64,000 bases of DNA from Syngnathus acus (GCF_901709675.1 NC_051098.1:8247000-8310999); one strand, 5' to 3'; shown: positions 25,219-49,653, counted from the stretch's first letter. Translations and numbers: made by a program. The notes: a model not told the origin generated them from the letters alone.

Positions 25219-25874
25219 TCTGCGAGCGTCTTCACGTAATGTGTTGGAGTGGCCCCTTCTCCGAAGTCAGCAACTCGCTCCTGCCTCATCACTGCAACTG
25301 CCTGCTGGTTATGACCCCTGGCTATATGTACTACTCTCCCACCCACCACCACCTGCACAGACCTGTCTCGTATTTTTGTTCTGTGTGATGTTTTGAAGGA
25401 ACCGGGTGAGGTTGAGCTTTATTATTATACCGTTACGACATCCCCTCATACCGGCGCAGGTAATCAATATGCACACGAGTCAGTGCTTGTTCAAATTTAA
25501 CAATAACTCAAAAGAGGGGGGGTAATAAACATTTGAACTGGTAAATTTTGCTTCTAATTTTCCCTGAATTATTTGTTTTAAGTTGTGGTAATTACTGGAC
25601 GTAATTTGTTTCGGTTTTTGTGCAGTGCACGGCTCACGAATGAACTAGATCGGCTTCCGTTGTTTTTTGTCCACGTGACCAACGATCGACCAATAGGAAA
25701 TACAAAGGAATAGTTTGCGGAAATAAATCGGAAGCGTGCTATTTCCGAACAACAGGAGGTGGTGGCAAAACACTTTTATACCGCATTTTAACATTTTAAG
25801 GATTTGGGGGCACGGCAGCAAACGATATTGTTAATTGTTTTGTATTACGCCTGGTAATAACTTACGTACCAGTA
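25219..25874. promoter_or_regulatory. Shared 656-bp p2rx5/dhx40 divergent promoter region
   Basis: The two start codons face away from each other with 656 bp between them. The half nearer dhx40 contains an E-box CACGTGAC (25672-25679), a CCAAT box (25690-25694) and an ETS-like CTTCCG just upstream (about 25655). No TATA box is obvious near dhx40, as expected for a housekeeping helicase gene. Whether p2rx5 uses the same elements cannot be told from sequence. Confidence 0.55.
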
Positions 25875-30543
<4,669 letters not shown>

Positions 30544-30721
30544 GAATGTGTTTGTCCTAATAGTGAGGAGAAACAATGTACTAGTTCAAAGACAGTACAG
30601 CGCATTCGTAGGATAGCAAATGCAAAACTACGTTGCCATATGCATGGATGTAATGGACCCGATTTAGTGTCCAGCAATTTTTAATTACATCCTGACAATA
30701 GATATTTTTGATAATTTTTTT

Positions 30722-30727
30722 AATAAA
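30722..30727 (+). terminator. dhx40 polyadenylation signal
   Basis: AATAAA 179 bp past the dhx40 stop codon, the first canonical hexamer downstream. Confidence 0.65.
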
Positions 30728-30729
30728 GC

Positions 30730-31335
30730 ATATATCTTCATACATTCCTTCCATTTGTGAGGTGCCTGGTTTATTCATTTGGTGACATTGGCTACTTTTA
30801 GTGACATTTCAGCTTTGCTTGATATATGCTCTCTGGTGAAAAACATTAAAAATTTGACTTTATCTCTGACACATTAATCATCCATTTACTAATGTCAGAC
30901 TGGCTTTTAATACATTTTTTCAATCATGCAGGCCTAGAGTAGTTCATAATTTAATTTTAATCCCTATCTTGATTGTAATTCTGTGTGGTGTGTGTGATCC
31001 CTCTTCTGGAGGAAAAAACAATTACATTTTATGTTTTGTCACACACACCGTAAATGCGGGAATCGAACTCACGGTGCCGGCACACATGACAGGTGAGTGT
31101 ACCCCTACATACACGTCCAGGTGATCGCTCGTTTATGGCCTCCTCATACGTCACTTCCGACGAGAGCCTGCGGAGCTACTATGCTGCATGCCTGCTCGCT
31201 CACTTGCCTGGCTGGGAGGGGACGGAGCGGAGGCAGGAGACACGCTCGCCTAAACCAACAGAGACGCGGTTTAACATGTCCACGAGTTGAATATTATTTA
31301 TAGCCGTCTTTTTACGCTCTCTAGTCCACCAAATC
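30730..31335. other. Intergenic region between dhx40 and akt2
   Basis: No gene seen. At about 31050-31090 a short stretch (minus strand GTGAGTTCGATTCCCGCATT) resembles a tRNA/SINE B box without a matching tRNA body. CpG-rich DNA from about 31130 onwards leads into the akt2 promoter. Confidence 0.5.
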
Positions 31336-31339
31336 GCCC

Positions 31340-31354
31340 CTCTCTCGCTCTCGC

Positions 31355-31392
<38 letters not shown>

Positions 31393-31416
31393 CCTCTCTC
31401 TCGCTCTCTCTCTCAC
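31340..31416 (+). repeat. (CT)n microsatellite at the akt2 promoter
   Basis: A nearly pure CT tract of about 77 bp, broken by a few CCC and CGC units, directly before the presumed akt2 non-coding first exon. Such GA/CT tracts at fish promoters can bind GAGA-type factors; that role is only inferred. Confidence 0.75.
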
Positions 31417-31429
31417 ACTGGCTCGCTTA

Positions 31430-31615
31430 GGTTACAAACCGAGCACGCCGCCGCCGCGCTGTTATTGTGAGGAGAAAAACAAGCTAGTCGGCTAAGCTTG
31501 TGTGATCATTGACAGAGTTCAATACACACAAGCAGAGAGTGATAAACGGCGGAGGGCGGTTTGCACAGCCCTACTCGCGGAACTCTTGGAGAAGTGGGAA
31601 TATTTCTTAGCGGAG
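31430..31615 (+). other. akt2: Probable non-coding first exon of akt2
   Basis: CpG-rich sequence ending in a strong donor (cttagcggag|gtaagtaa) at 31615. It lies 2.6 kb upstream of the first coding exon, whose acceptor (tcctttccag at 34222) leaves 119 nt of 5' UTR before the ATG. The 5' limit is a guess placed just after the CT tract. Confidence 0.5.
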
Positions 31616-34222
31616 GTAAGTAATAAAGTGGGGAAGAGTGGGCAAAAAAACCCGGCGTGGTGGTAGTAATAATAGAACGGCAGACAAGTCAGGAGGCTAG
31701 CTCGCGTGCTAAAGTAGCTGTTAGCTCGGGGTGCTATTGAGGTTAGCTGCTTTGTTTGTTCGTAAATGTCACGCACGCCTGCCCCGGAGGCCAGCCTTGC
31801 TGTGTGGGAGAAATTCGTTTGAGCGTGGGAAGCAATTTTCCGCCTTCTGGACCCTAAGCGACACTGTTCTCTGACCCGTGCTAGCTTAGCTTTTAGCCTC
31901 CACGCTAAACGGTTGGGGACGTGTTATGGTACTGATATGCGACATGCTTTTCACAAGTTAATGACAGCACTAATTTTCTCGCTTGGCCGTATAGGTACAC
32001 TACGCACTTAAGTCGACTTTCAAGAGTGATCGATAATCTATTCTTGCTGCTTTTAGTCAAGTCCTGTTTTGTCACGACGACGGCAAAAGTTTTGTTGTGC
32101 TCCATATGTTTAATAGTATAAAGTCACGCACCCTTTGCCCACATTATGACTGTGAAATTGCCTTTAAATAAAATCTCCCAAACTGGTGCTCTATTAGAAA
32201 CAAATGTTTTTTCCATTGGATTTGCTTTATTTTTCAAGATACGAATATGAATTTGCATAAACATTCAGAGAAATATCAGATACATTATTTTGATTTACTG
32301 ACATGAGAATTTGTATTTCCGTTTTGCCAGCAAATACACATTAGCCATATTCGTAAATAATAAAGTTTTAAAACGTTTCTAGTAATGTGGCAAGTAGCAG
32401 TGAATGTTCTCTTCTCAAATTCATAACAAATAAATTCAGAAAAACAAATAATGACTAAATCACATGACCTATTCTGCTGTTCATTCAGCTCTTCTCGCAA
32501 GCAATATTCTATTTGCATTTGGGGTACACCTACTGATCGGCCGGCATCAGAATCGGTGCAGATCTAATTCATTTTAGGAGATCTCTGATTGGCCGATTCC
32601 TTACCATAATCTGCGCCGATTTCATCTCCTTCTACAGAGGGATGACAAACACAGCCGCTTGTGCACTTTCAATTGCTAAACGGTAAGAAAGCAAACACAT
32701 AATGAGCACATTCATACACAAGCTGCTGATGACCACATCTCACACTGTTATTCAGCTAACGGGTTAGCCAATTAACAGCCAGCCAACTTTATGCGCTCCT
32801 TCACTGGCACCCACGTCACTCACCAGGCTAGGCCTTTAGCCGTAAGTCACAGATACTACATTAGAAAGTGAGTAAGCAATACCAAGTGGCCAAAAATAAT
32901 CTTACATGTACGTTGTGTGTTTAGTCATTTTTTTATTCAATTACTCGAGTAATTGCTGCTACAATTGACAGAACACTCAATTGTAAAAATATTCATTAGC
33001 TGCAGTCCTCGTACAGGTGAGGCAAGCCAGCCTCTGTGAAAAAATGTATTTGCTGCTTGGGTCAGACCTACTGTGGTTAAAAAGTTTCTATAATGTCAAT
33101 AAATCAAGTCAGGTATTAAAGGGCACCATGTGCGTTGGACTTCTTTCTTGTCAAAACAATGTGAAAACGATTCAGCTTGTGTTGTCCCTTTCAATTCAGG
33201 AATAAAGTCACTCATTTGACAACACGTCTTTTCCAAACTACGGTAGCTCCATATTGTCCGCTGCCATGTTGTTAGTGTCAGTGGGAATGCACTTTGAACT
33301 ACAGCCGTGAAAAAAAGAAATCAGTTTGGAAGAAATGACAAACTCAAATTGCTCAATGAAATTGATTAAACACCCAGCCCTAACCTACTTATTGCATTTT
33401 ATGTAAATGTGAAAACACATATTGTGGCAAACATTAATTGGAAGCCAGTAACATTGCATTTAAACTCTTACTGGCACTGCTTGAATAATATTAATCTACT
33501 ATCTATAACTTGATACTGAGGAAAAGAAGTTAGATGAGGTATCAGCGGTGAGCACTTTCCCATCATGTTGACGTAAATGTCAGATGGTCAGATAGGAAGG
33601 AGATGACGTGCACATTTCAGCACTTTTCTGTGTTGTGGGCTGGTGGCGAAACAAGTCGAGGTAAGGACGTGATTGCAATATAGTACTTTAGGAGTGCTAA
33701 CCCGCAATTCGCAGAAATGTCCTTTGTTCCAGGGAATCCGATTTTGCTTGATGTGTTCACATACACCTCCCCTGGTTGAACTTTAACTCGTTTTAGCACA
33801 ACCTCACCCATAGAATTAGCAGCTCATACTCAGTGTTTACCTCTCTGTTGTTTTGAGTTGATCCCTGGTACCCGCTGGTATTGTTTTGTCGCGCTTGTCA
33901 CGGTTACCATTGAGCAATTTGCATAATATGTACTTTTTTGAGCTGCCGTTGCTAGCCGATTTTATGCATGCTAAAATCCAACAGTGATGTGTTAAAAATT
34001 GGAGGAGAGAGTCCATATGTTGAAACAAGTAACAATACTTTGAGAAATATAATCTATGTGAATATGCCAGACTCAAACACTGGTACCAGCAACCTCTTGT
34101 TAGATGTTCATGCCATTGTGTTCTCGAACACGCATACATGAACTTTTCTGTCAATAATGATGACAAGGTGACTTAAGTCCTTTCACTGTTTTATTTTTTT
34201 TCTCTGTCCTTTTCCTTTCCAG
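31616..34222 (+). other. First akt2 intron (presumed)
   Basis: AT-rich intron without coding exons. It has a repeat-like palindromic patch at about 32530-32640, with several ATCGG/GGCCGAT units. Nothing else recognised. Confidence 0.45.
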
Positions 34223-34341
34223 GCTTTTTGGACAAGTGTCGAATCTGTGTCACTGTCACTTTCTGGAGCGGTTAGAGTTTAAACAGTTTGCACCAGCTGG
34301 TCTGCCGCCCCCTCCCAACCCAGACAGTCTTCTGCCCCAGC

Positions 34342-41006
<6,665 letters not shown>

Positions 41007-43061
41007 TGGCTCAGACCTTTGACCAAGCAGGCAGCAGGCAGGCTAACACACGACCCAAATCTCACGTTCACACTTGCACTGCTGAGGACAAATCGAATGA
41101 CACACATACGCACACTGGCACAAGACACATTTTCATCCGGTCACTCACCTCCACTCACCCAACATGCATACAGACACAAATGCACTCACAAACCAGCAGA
41201 GAATCATGTACACAGTGAACACGGAGGCTCTGTGTATTTGCGAGTGATGGACCTCATTGGGGTTAGATGTGGACAGATGGGCAGCTTTGTCTCCAAACAG
41301 CCTCTCAGGGGGACCCCTGCTGCACTACACTGGGCACACTTTGAAACCAGGTTATGCCAGCAAGTACCAGCTCGTTACCAGCCGTAAGACACACAGCCCT
41401 GACTCGTAGACTGCATCTTGTGTAGACACCTTATATTGACACCATTTTTAAAATCAGAGGAATGGGAGCGAGATTAGGTGGTAATTGACCAATTTTAACT
41501 TCATCAATTGAACGGGAGAGAAATTAGGTGATAATTGACCAATTTTAACTTAGAGTGTTACAGTTTTAAAGATAAAGCCATATTTCTGCTATTTTTTTAA
41601 TAAGTGCTCTTTCTGGAACTTGCTGTTACAAATCAATTGAGTGTGTGAGTGTGAGAGAAGATGGGGGTAAGGTTGCCATTTCTGTGGATGCACTGCATGT
41701 GTGTCACGTCCGAATGAATGTGTGAGAGAACCTACGAACAATTTTATTTTGCAACCATCCTGTTTGTCTGATTTCATGGATGCTGGAACACGGGCAAGCA
41801 AGGACACTACACAGTGATGGCTTACTTAAGGGAACAAATGTTATTTATGGAAAGAAAAAAAAAAAAAAGCAAGCGGCTGAGTGCTAAATTGACGCTTTGA
41901 CTTCTCTTGCATGGCTTTTTAAATTGTATTGCTTAAAAAATGGTGAGACACTCGAAGGGCCCATGTAGCTTGTGTGTCACAATCACTCAGTAACATGAAC
42001 AAGTTGAAGGCCACTTGCCCGGTGTGTTAAGAGAGACAACTTGACCTCAGCCATTCACCACCATCAGTCCAGTCATCTTCACTGCCAGGCTTCATTCAGT
42101 TTTCTCCCATTTTTTTTTTTTCTTCATAATTTCAGCGCAAGTTATTTTTATTTTAATGATTTTAAACAAGCCATTTGAATGTTTTCATGTTTAAAAGCAA
42201 GAAGTGTTAATATTTATAATGCCCCCACCTCAAAACAAAAAAACACACACAAAACAATTGACTGACTTAGTGGATGTTCAACACTTCAAATAATTCCACG
42301 TTAGATGTTGGTTTTGTGTTTTCTGGGAAATTGTGTCTCCCAAATACTTCAACCTCTATCTGTCCGGAGCATGCAGCTTCAAAACAACCAGATGCCACAT
42401 GAGCTGCTCGAGCAACCTCAACACAGGGGCATACTAATCATTGACCCCTTCTACACCTGTATTTTTATACCCTTGTCCCATGTCGATCTTCTGTATAAAC
42501 AGCACCGGCATACATATAATTGGGGTGGAGGGCAGGTCTAACCAGCAGTTTACTGCCTTACCTACGCCCAGCCTACGTGTTTGTAACGAAAATCCGCAGT
42601 TGTGCTGAAAGCAATTATTGCTGTCTGACAAGTGTTCTTTTTTTATCACACCAGACACAGGGGCTGTTGCAGGCAATATCCTGCTTCGCTGGGTTCTGTG
42701 TGAAAGGTAAATGGAGATAAATGCCAGATCTTCTCCAAGGGCTCTTAGCAGGATCTCTGTAAAAGAGTCCCATTTCAGCTGATGTATAATTTAGTCAAAT
42801 CAAGTTCTGGCCAGATTTGTTTAGGAAATTGTGCTTATATTTTATTCTTTCTGGAGAACATGCTGGCTAAAATTTGAACTTTGCTAAAGGAAAATCAAGT
42901 CCTTTTATTTTTGTTTGTATGTCATTCTTTGTGTTTTGTTTTCCCCTTCTTTTTGTCCATATATTTCTAAAGAAAAATTGGAAAATGTTATGTTAAGCAT
43001 ACATTCTATAAAATATATATTAAAATGTTTTAAACTTTCTTTCTTCATTTTCATTTTATTG
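41007..43061 (+). other. akt2 3' UTR (presumed) and flank
   Basis: No further coding frame. A short direct repeat (GGTRATAATTGACCAATTTTAACTT type) occurs twice near 41479-41555. There is no AATAAA in the first 2 kb after the stop; ATTAAA at 43019-43024 is the best candidate poly(A) signal I noticed, so the 3' UTR may be about 2 kb, as is usual for AKT2. Confidence 0.4.
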
Positions 43062-43602
43062 GTTTTCTACGGTGGCCCCCGAAGTGCAAGACAACAACAA
43101 AAACTAAACACAGCATTTTTTTTTTTTTAAAGAACAAAAACAACACAACAGCAAATGAAAAAAAAAACACTACAAATAGTTTGACAAAACATTTAAAACA
43201 TATTCATTCACACACAAAATTAAACTCAATAGAAAATTAAAGGAATAAAAGCAAAGGATGAACACGTCGTTACAACAAAAAATAACAAAATAAAACAAAA
43301 AGCAAATACAGCAGCAAATAAAGAAAAATACAAACTCTAAGCACAAAGCAAATCAAAAAGCAATTAACAAAAAAATTCAAAAACGAATCACATTAAATTA
43401 AAAAATAAATAAAACACTGACAACCAAAACGTTACGTGAGGGAGGTCAGACTCGTTGCTGATTGGATCACTTGTTGAGTTTTCATTATTTTTTTCTCAAC
43501 GTGCTGTCATAGTGGGTACGTTATATTTGTTATTTATTTTTAATTTGTTATGTTTAGTTATTTGTTGTTGTGTTTTGCACTTGAGGGCCACTGTAGATTT
43601 TC
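43062..43602. mobile_element. About 540-bp A-rich element with inverted termini
   Basis: The left end (TTTCTACGGTGGCCCCCGAA, GTGCAAGACAACAACAAAAA) is the imperfect reverse complement of the right end (GTTGTTGTGTTTTGCACTTG, AGGGCCACTGTAGATTTTC). The core is strongly A-rich on the plus strand and contains no protein frame. This fits a non-autonomous DNA transposon; the superfamily is unknown. Confidence 0.6.
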
Positions 43603-43895
43603 ACCGACCACACCTCACATTTCAGCTACTAATTGTTTTTTTTTGACATATTTATTTAAAAATAATGGAAGCCAGACAGAACTAGATCCTAAACCATGCA
43701 GCTCACTGAACATCCTCATGATCTTATAATTTACTATCATCCTTTTTGTGAGTGATGGTGTGATTGTGAAATGCTTAAGTGAAAGTTTAAAAAAAAAAAA
43801 AAAGCATTTTAAGTGATTGCGCAAGGCGACTAGGCTTCATGCGGATGAAGGGGTGGGGAACCATGCAAATCTCTTAACAATTTACAATCGACCAC

Positions 43896-44211
43896 TAGGA
43901 CTGTACAATATTGGGAAAATGGGGTATGAATGTTGGCTCTAGCAATATCATATTTTGGTATTCAACATGTTCCTACAGAATGACATTTTATTATCTAAAT
44001 GTACAAAACAAGCTAGCTCAATGTGCTCTTAGCTAATTAATTGTAATTCCCCTAGATAAAGTCCTACTATAAAGTGACAATGTACATTTCTGACTGGTCG
44101 ACTTCAGATAAAGAAAATAAATTATTGCATCTTTTTGCAATATGCCCATTACATAGGCCATTATCGTGATTGATATTTTATATTCTTCAATATATTGTTC
44201 ATGCAGCCCTA
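43896..44211. mobile_element. Short MITE-like element with inverted ends
   Basis: The left end TAGGACTGTACAATATTG pairs imperfectly with the right end CAATATATTGTTCATGCAGC followed by CCTA. Similar 'GGGCTG(G/C)RCGATTATG' ends occur as fragments at 35300 and 36735, so this is a dispersed family. Confidence 0.5.
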
Positions 44212-44757
44212 TCCCCACCCCCTTGTTTTTAGTGGAGAAAATAGATTGAACGTTTATCATTGACGAGTCTTGAGGCTTTGTTTTTTAAGAAAAAAATCAC
44301 AATGTGTGCCAATAATACTTTTAATCATTTTCTGGCTGACCCGGTCCATATCCCTTGCGAATAATAAACATTTGAGAAACGTTTGTCAAAGGCCCCCCAC
44401 ACACATAGAACCAACAATATACAGCAATGCAAAATGTTTGCTGGCTGCGATTTATTTTTCATAAAGGCCTTAATTGAAATGAAAACCCTAATCTGAAAAT
44501 GGTTCCTCACCCCTGCTGTGATCAAATGGTTTTGAATCGCCTGCTGACAACTGCAGCACCTCGTCTCACCGGCTCAGGCACCACCGTCACAGCCTCTAGC
44601 CTCGTGTCCTGCTTTAGAGTGGGTCACCACCTGGACATCAGAACTACTGCACTGATGGACTCCACTGTGGATTTGCCTTCATTTGCTGCCACGGCCATAA
44701 GGGGGCGCTGCTAAACATATTTTGGGATATTTTTGGTTATGAAGCCATTCACTGATA

Positions 44758-45137
44758 GCCTGGTAAACCAGACCCAACGCTGTTCCAGCGATTGGTCCAG
44801 GAGTCGCTTTGATGCGCATTTCTGAGGTTTGCAAATAGATCATTTGAAGGAACCACTCAGCAAAGAGCAAAAGTCCACGTCTTTATTTCGAAAGACTGGG
44901 TTACTGACGTTTCAATGACTCTGTGTTTCTAGTTATTACACTGAATTAAAATACCGTCTCTCTGGTGTGCCATTTTGAGTATTGTAAGGATGAACGTATG
45001 GCACAGAAGAGTGATGTACACGAAGGATACATCACAGCAAGTAAACGAATTTGATTTGTCGGTTCATTATGAGTCGAGACAAGTCCTTTCCACCAGACCC
45101 ATTCGGTGGTACAGCATTGGGTCTGGCTTGCCATGCC
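44758..45137. mobile_element. About 380-bp element with 40-bp imperfect inverted repeats
   Basis: CCTGGTAAACCAGACCCAAC at the left and the reverse complement of GGGTCTGGCTTGCCATGCCA at the right are matching termini. The similarity runs on through GCTGTTCCAGCGATTGG against its partner. No coding capacity. Class uncertain. Confidence 0.5.
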
Positions 45138-46145
45138 AATACGCTGAACCTCGCTGCTAGCCATGCTTTAAAACATTACTTTACGGCGAAACATGCAAGT
45201 GGACCTCTCCTGCGGGGCATATGCTGGCACAACAAGTGCCTCCTCACTATCATTGTGTAAAAGGGCAGCAACACAAAAAAGCTGATGGAGAATGCAACAT
45301 AATAAGTGCGGGAGCTGTGCAGCTTTTGTAGAATTTGATTTGCAGCTTTATCTTGCTTCTCTTTGTATTTGAATGTGATCATCAGTCACGAATGTCACAC
45401 TGGATCCTGGTGTAACAAGACTTTCATTTTTTCTGTCTTTTTGTTTATTGCTATTAGTTAAGGCTCAGAGAGCTATTAAAAAAAAAAAGCAATCTTTTTA
45501 AAGGTAGGAAAATGTCCTATTGGGCAGGACCAGCCTGCCATTTGCAAGACAATGTAACGGGTGAAACCTGCTACAATACAGTAGCTAATGACATTTGCAT
45601 TGATAATGTGCCAGTAAACATTTTTACTGAACCAGCCTCTGTGTGTATGTGTATTTTGAATACATTTTTACTCCATTTAAATGTACAGTTTGAGTTCACA
45701 CATTAACATTTCCTTATGTATGTGTGTGTGTGTATATATATATATATAATATATATATGCTAGGATCTTCATCACAGCTCTGAGGTTTGATGTTCAAATC
45801 TCTGCTCTGTCCTACCTGTACCTGTATGAAATTTCTTCAGGTAATCGGACCAGATCAAAAGCACTGGTTGGCCGTATATGGCCCACAAGCTGTATGTTTC
45901 TCACCGTTGGTCAAAGAAGGTGCAGGATTTAAAAATAAATATTTAGAAAATTAAATTAATCTTAAAAAACAGAATGCACGTTTAAAAACTGAATACATAA
46001 ATTAATCCAATTAAGCTACAGCGATAGGTGAGACCGGAAGTCGTGATCTGGCTACTGGCAAGTGACGTCACCACGCCAATCATCCCTGTCTCGCCCACCT
46101 GCGACGCCTGGCCTTCATTATAATTAACGCCAGTGGAAGCGAGCC
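45138..46145. other. Intergenic region upstream of ccnp
   Basis: It holds a TG/TA dinucleotide tract (45718-45759) and a weak SINE-like fragment (about 45765-45845). A CpG-containing patch directly precedes the ccnp start. No gene seen. Confidence 0.45.
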
Positions 46146-49100
46146 ATGGCGTCTCTTCGTGTTGCAGCCCTCCGTCGACACCTGTGCGTAAGTAGCTGCA
46201 GTGGCCGGGCAGGGAATTCCGTCTCCGGCTGTGGAAATGGCCAGGACCGGGTTCTGCGACTCCAAGCCCCTGCTGGACTTACACAAGGTCAACGTGAGCT
46301 CGAAAATATTACTTATTCACCTTGGTCATGGCGCTTTTTCCTCTCTACTTTTTCCCGTCAGAAAATGTTAATAGATGAAATTATCTATCCAACTTGTATT
46401 AATTTATATTATAAGAGCAATCTCCTTGTCACCCTTTTTTTTTTTTTTTTTTTTTTTGCCTCTGTAGGCGGACGAGAGGCGAGTCGGTATAAGAACTTTG
46501 CCGACTGTCTTTGGGACCACCGATTGCTGGCAGCCATTGGAGTCCAGATTGGTGCCTGTTAAGAGGGAGCCAGAACCCAGATGGGTACTTGTGCTGCCCT
46601 CCCTCTCTACAGTACAAAACTTCAATTACTAGTCTGAAGTCGTCACATCTATATGTTAAACACTCAATGTTGCTATCTAAAACTTTAAAGGTTCCAGGCA
46701 AGTTATTACATAAATACATATTTTTTTTTAAAAAACAACTAAATATTGGCAAATGCAGAGATAGTGGATCTCATTTGTAGCATTAACTGGTATGTATTTA
46801 AGTGTAAATTGATGTTGACCACTAATGGTAACATGTTAAAATGAGGTTTATTTCAGCTAGATGGTTTGGGTTCCCTGCCATTTTCTGATCTTTTTGTATT
46901 TAAAAAAGGTAGGTTTTGCATGCTGAGTTGAGTTCTAGTGAGGAATGCTGAAGTTCACATATGCTGACCAAGTTATGATGCTTGGGGTTTTCTTTTTACG
47001 TTTTTGGTTTTATCTGAATTGTAGAAAGCAACCCATATCCTTTTATAAAAGTGTATGTACTCTTTCAGGACAAGATGTTATTGGCCAAAGTTAGCAATGG
47101 CATTTTTGTGGGGTTCAATGACAAAGCATGGACAGTCTCATCTGGCAGCATCATTCATGCCAAAGGTATTGAATCAAAAATGGAGTTGGATTTGCTTGTA
47201 CTTTACTGGGCCCTCTTTTCAATGCGTATGTACCAGATGGATTTCTGGAGGAGCCTTTGCGACTTTACCCTCGCAGCCTGCAGGGCTTCCACAACCTTCA
47301 GGCGCTGGTGCCCAACTTGCTGCGCCATGAAGTTGAGATCGCCTTGGAGAAGTTGGGCCTCGTATGGGACCGCACGTTTGCCTGGGAAATGTTCTTAGAT
47401 ATGATGGTGAGGCTGAGCTTAGAGACATAATGTGCATTTTGTTAACCATTTACATCGGCTCCCTTGGCTCATTTGTTGCTTGGACAACCTCTGCGACCAA
47501 TCATGTGCCACTTAATCAGAAGTTAATGCTGTTGACTTTTGTTGGGCTCAGAATCATTCAATGCAGCTTTGCTTGCCTTGGGTAAATTAAGCCCAGTGTT
47601 GCATGAAAGTGGAAAGAAAGAGCATATTTATCTGTGTGCAGAGAAGTCAAACTTGGCACTCTTTGCCCAACACTGAGCTGCCGAGACACTTCACTGATGC
47701 AACTCGAGCTGTCCTGGTTGACTGGCTGATTCAAGTCAATGTGAGTCTACACGGCCTCCGTGAAAGAATGTCAAAATGTAGCCTTTTGTTTTTCACCCCG
47801 TAAAGGAAAATATTCATTACCTCACTATCCCAGTAATTCTAAAATAAGTTTGACACTATATGCATGTCTCTTACGGCAGTCTTTTGCCTTTGGAGTTGAT
47901 CTCCAACTTGGTTGTAATTTTGTGAAAAGAAATGTTAGGAGTGGCAGTTTTTTTAAGATGGGACAGTCACTCATTCCCCAGCCCTCTGTTCGATGAAAAG
48001 TACTTTTCCATCTGGCATCTAATTTTCTGCTTACAATGTGGTGTGTGAAAACAGAAATGATAGTATTTCTTGTTTTCTAAATTAATTTAAATTGATGAAT
48101 TGAGTAATTATAATGGAATTAAAGGTGTTCATAAATAAAATACAAGTATTGGTATTGTTAAAATGGATTATAATTTTAAAATGTTCATAAATCAACTTAT
48201 TCATGGTACAAATTCAAAACAGAATCATCAAAATTGGTATTTTACATACACAATTGACCTATTTTGCTTCTACTGGCCATCCGCTTTCAAATCAAATGTT
48301 ACCCTTGAGCACAAGTTTGAATTATCACTTGAACTATGAAGTGTAACTCAACCCCCCATTGTTTTTCTGTACTGCTAACCTGACAAGCACAATATTTTCT
48401 TGATCATTTAATTTGGAAACTAAATTCCCCCTTAAAATCGTTGAGGCCATCAGATCCTTTTCTAGCGTAACAATAGTTGACCAAAAATATGATTTGATCC
48501 ACTCGAACGAATGATGCTGAAATGTAAGCCATGTATTCATGTCTCCTCTTAGGAGATGTTACAGTTCCAGGAGGAGACGCTCTATCTGGGCATTTACCTC
48601 CTCAACCGCTCCCTCCGTCAGGTCAAAGTAACCACGGCTAACCTACAGCTCCTTGGCATAGTCTGCCTCTTTCTTGCTGCTAAGAAAGAGGAGTGTCTAC
48701 TCCCTGAGGTTTGTTTGCTTGAGCCTCCTCATCTGAAAACCAGTTGATTTGAATCTGACCATCTTCTCTTCCTCAGGTATCTGGTCTGTGCTACTTAATG
48801 GACCATACCTACACCAAGCATCAGCTCCTGCGCATGGAAAGAAAAGTCCTCACTGGGCTTAAGTTTAACTTGTCCTACTGTCCCCCGTTGCATTTCCTAT
48901 TGCTGCTCGCCTCCATTGCCCGCTGCAGTGCTCAGGTGACTGGTAATTCCTTTTAGATTAATACCAGAGAAAAGGAAATGCTGCCTCTCTAAGCAATGTG
49001 TCATCACTTTGATTTGTACTACCAGATGGTGTGGATGGCCCGCTACCTGCTCGAGTTGTCACTCCTGGAGGGTCAATGTGTGGTGTTTCTGCCCATGCAG

Positions 49101-49434
49101 TTGGCGGGGGCGGCCCTTTGCTTGGCCCGCCAAGTCCTGCGGGAGCCCCTGACCCCGGAGGCCGAGGCTGCCTGGTGTCTAGCCTCCGGCCTTCACGCTG
49201 GCAGGTATGCGGCTATTTGTTTTCACATTTGTCATCGTTTTAATCAACTTCTGCTTTGCTTGTAGTGAGACCGTCCTACTGAGAATAATGCAAATTCTGG
49301 CTGGTGCTGCAACTACAGCGCACACCCGAGAGACCTGTGCTACTTTTATCAAATTCTCCTCCCCGGAAACCATGCTTGTCAGCAGACACCCTGGTCTTAA
49401 GAACGTCTCTGCCCTGATGGGTGTGTGCACTTGA
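46146..49434 (+). CDS. ccnp: Cyclin P (CCNP/CNTD2)
   Basis: Nine exons: 46146-46187, 46468-46584, 47069-47165, 47237-47406, 47642-47740, 48553-48708, 48777-48935, 49026-49204, 49266-49434; 1188 nt, 395 aa. The cyclin box runs from about 150 to 280 (ATRAVLVDWLIQVNEMLQFQ, ETLYLGIYLLNR, GIVCLFLAAKKEECLLPE, RMERKVLTGLKFNLSYCPP). A second, weaker cyclin fold follows (VWMARYLLELSLLEGQCVVF, LAGAALCLARQVL). Cyclins bind and activate CDKs; the partner of cyclin P is poorly known. Adjacency to akt2, as in human 19q13, supports CCNP over other orphan cyclins. The N-terminal two exons (MASLRVAALRRHLC, then ADERRVGIRTLPTVFG) rest only on splice sites and phase and are the least certain part. Confidence 0.87.
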
Positions 49435-49653
49435 CTTGCACTTGTGTCCTTATGCTATACAGTACAGCGATGACACTTGTTCAACTTGACTCCTTTGACC
49501 TGGGGAGGAAGAAGGGTGAAAAATATGACAGCAAGCATTGTTACTAGCCTAATGTTTGCTTCCATTTTATGATTGCAGCACATTTAGAAAATATTTGTAA
49601 TTGTGTTTTTGTGGAGTGGGCTGTTTGTCAAATTTAACTTTTAATGCTGAAAA

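Noticed and set aside
31050-31095. tRNA-like B box with GTTCGATTCCCGC
   Set aside because: No cloverleaf partner stems or A box at the right distance; best read as a SINE or chance fragment.
43080-43450. A-rich tract with regularly spaced CAAA units as a possible satellite or array
   Set aside because: Spacing is irregular, and the tract is bounded by inverted repeats, so it was placed inside a MITE-like element.
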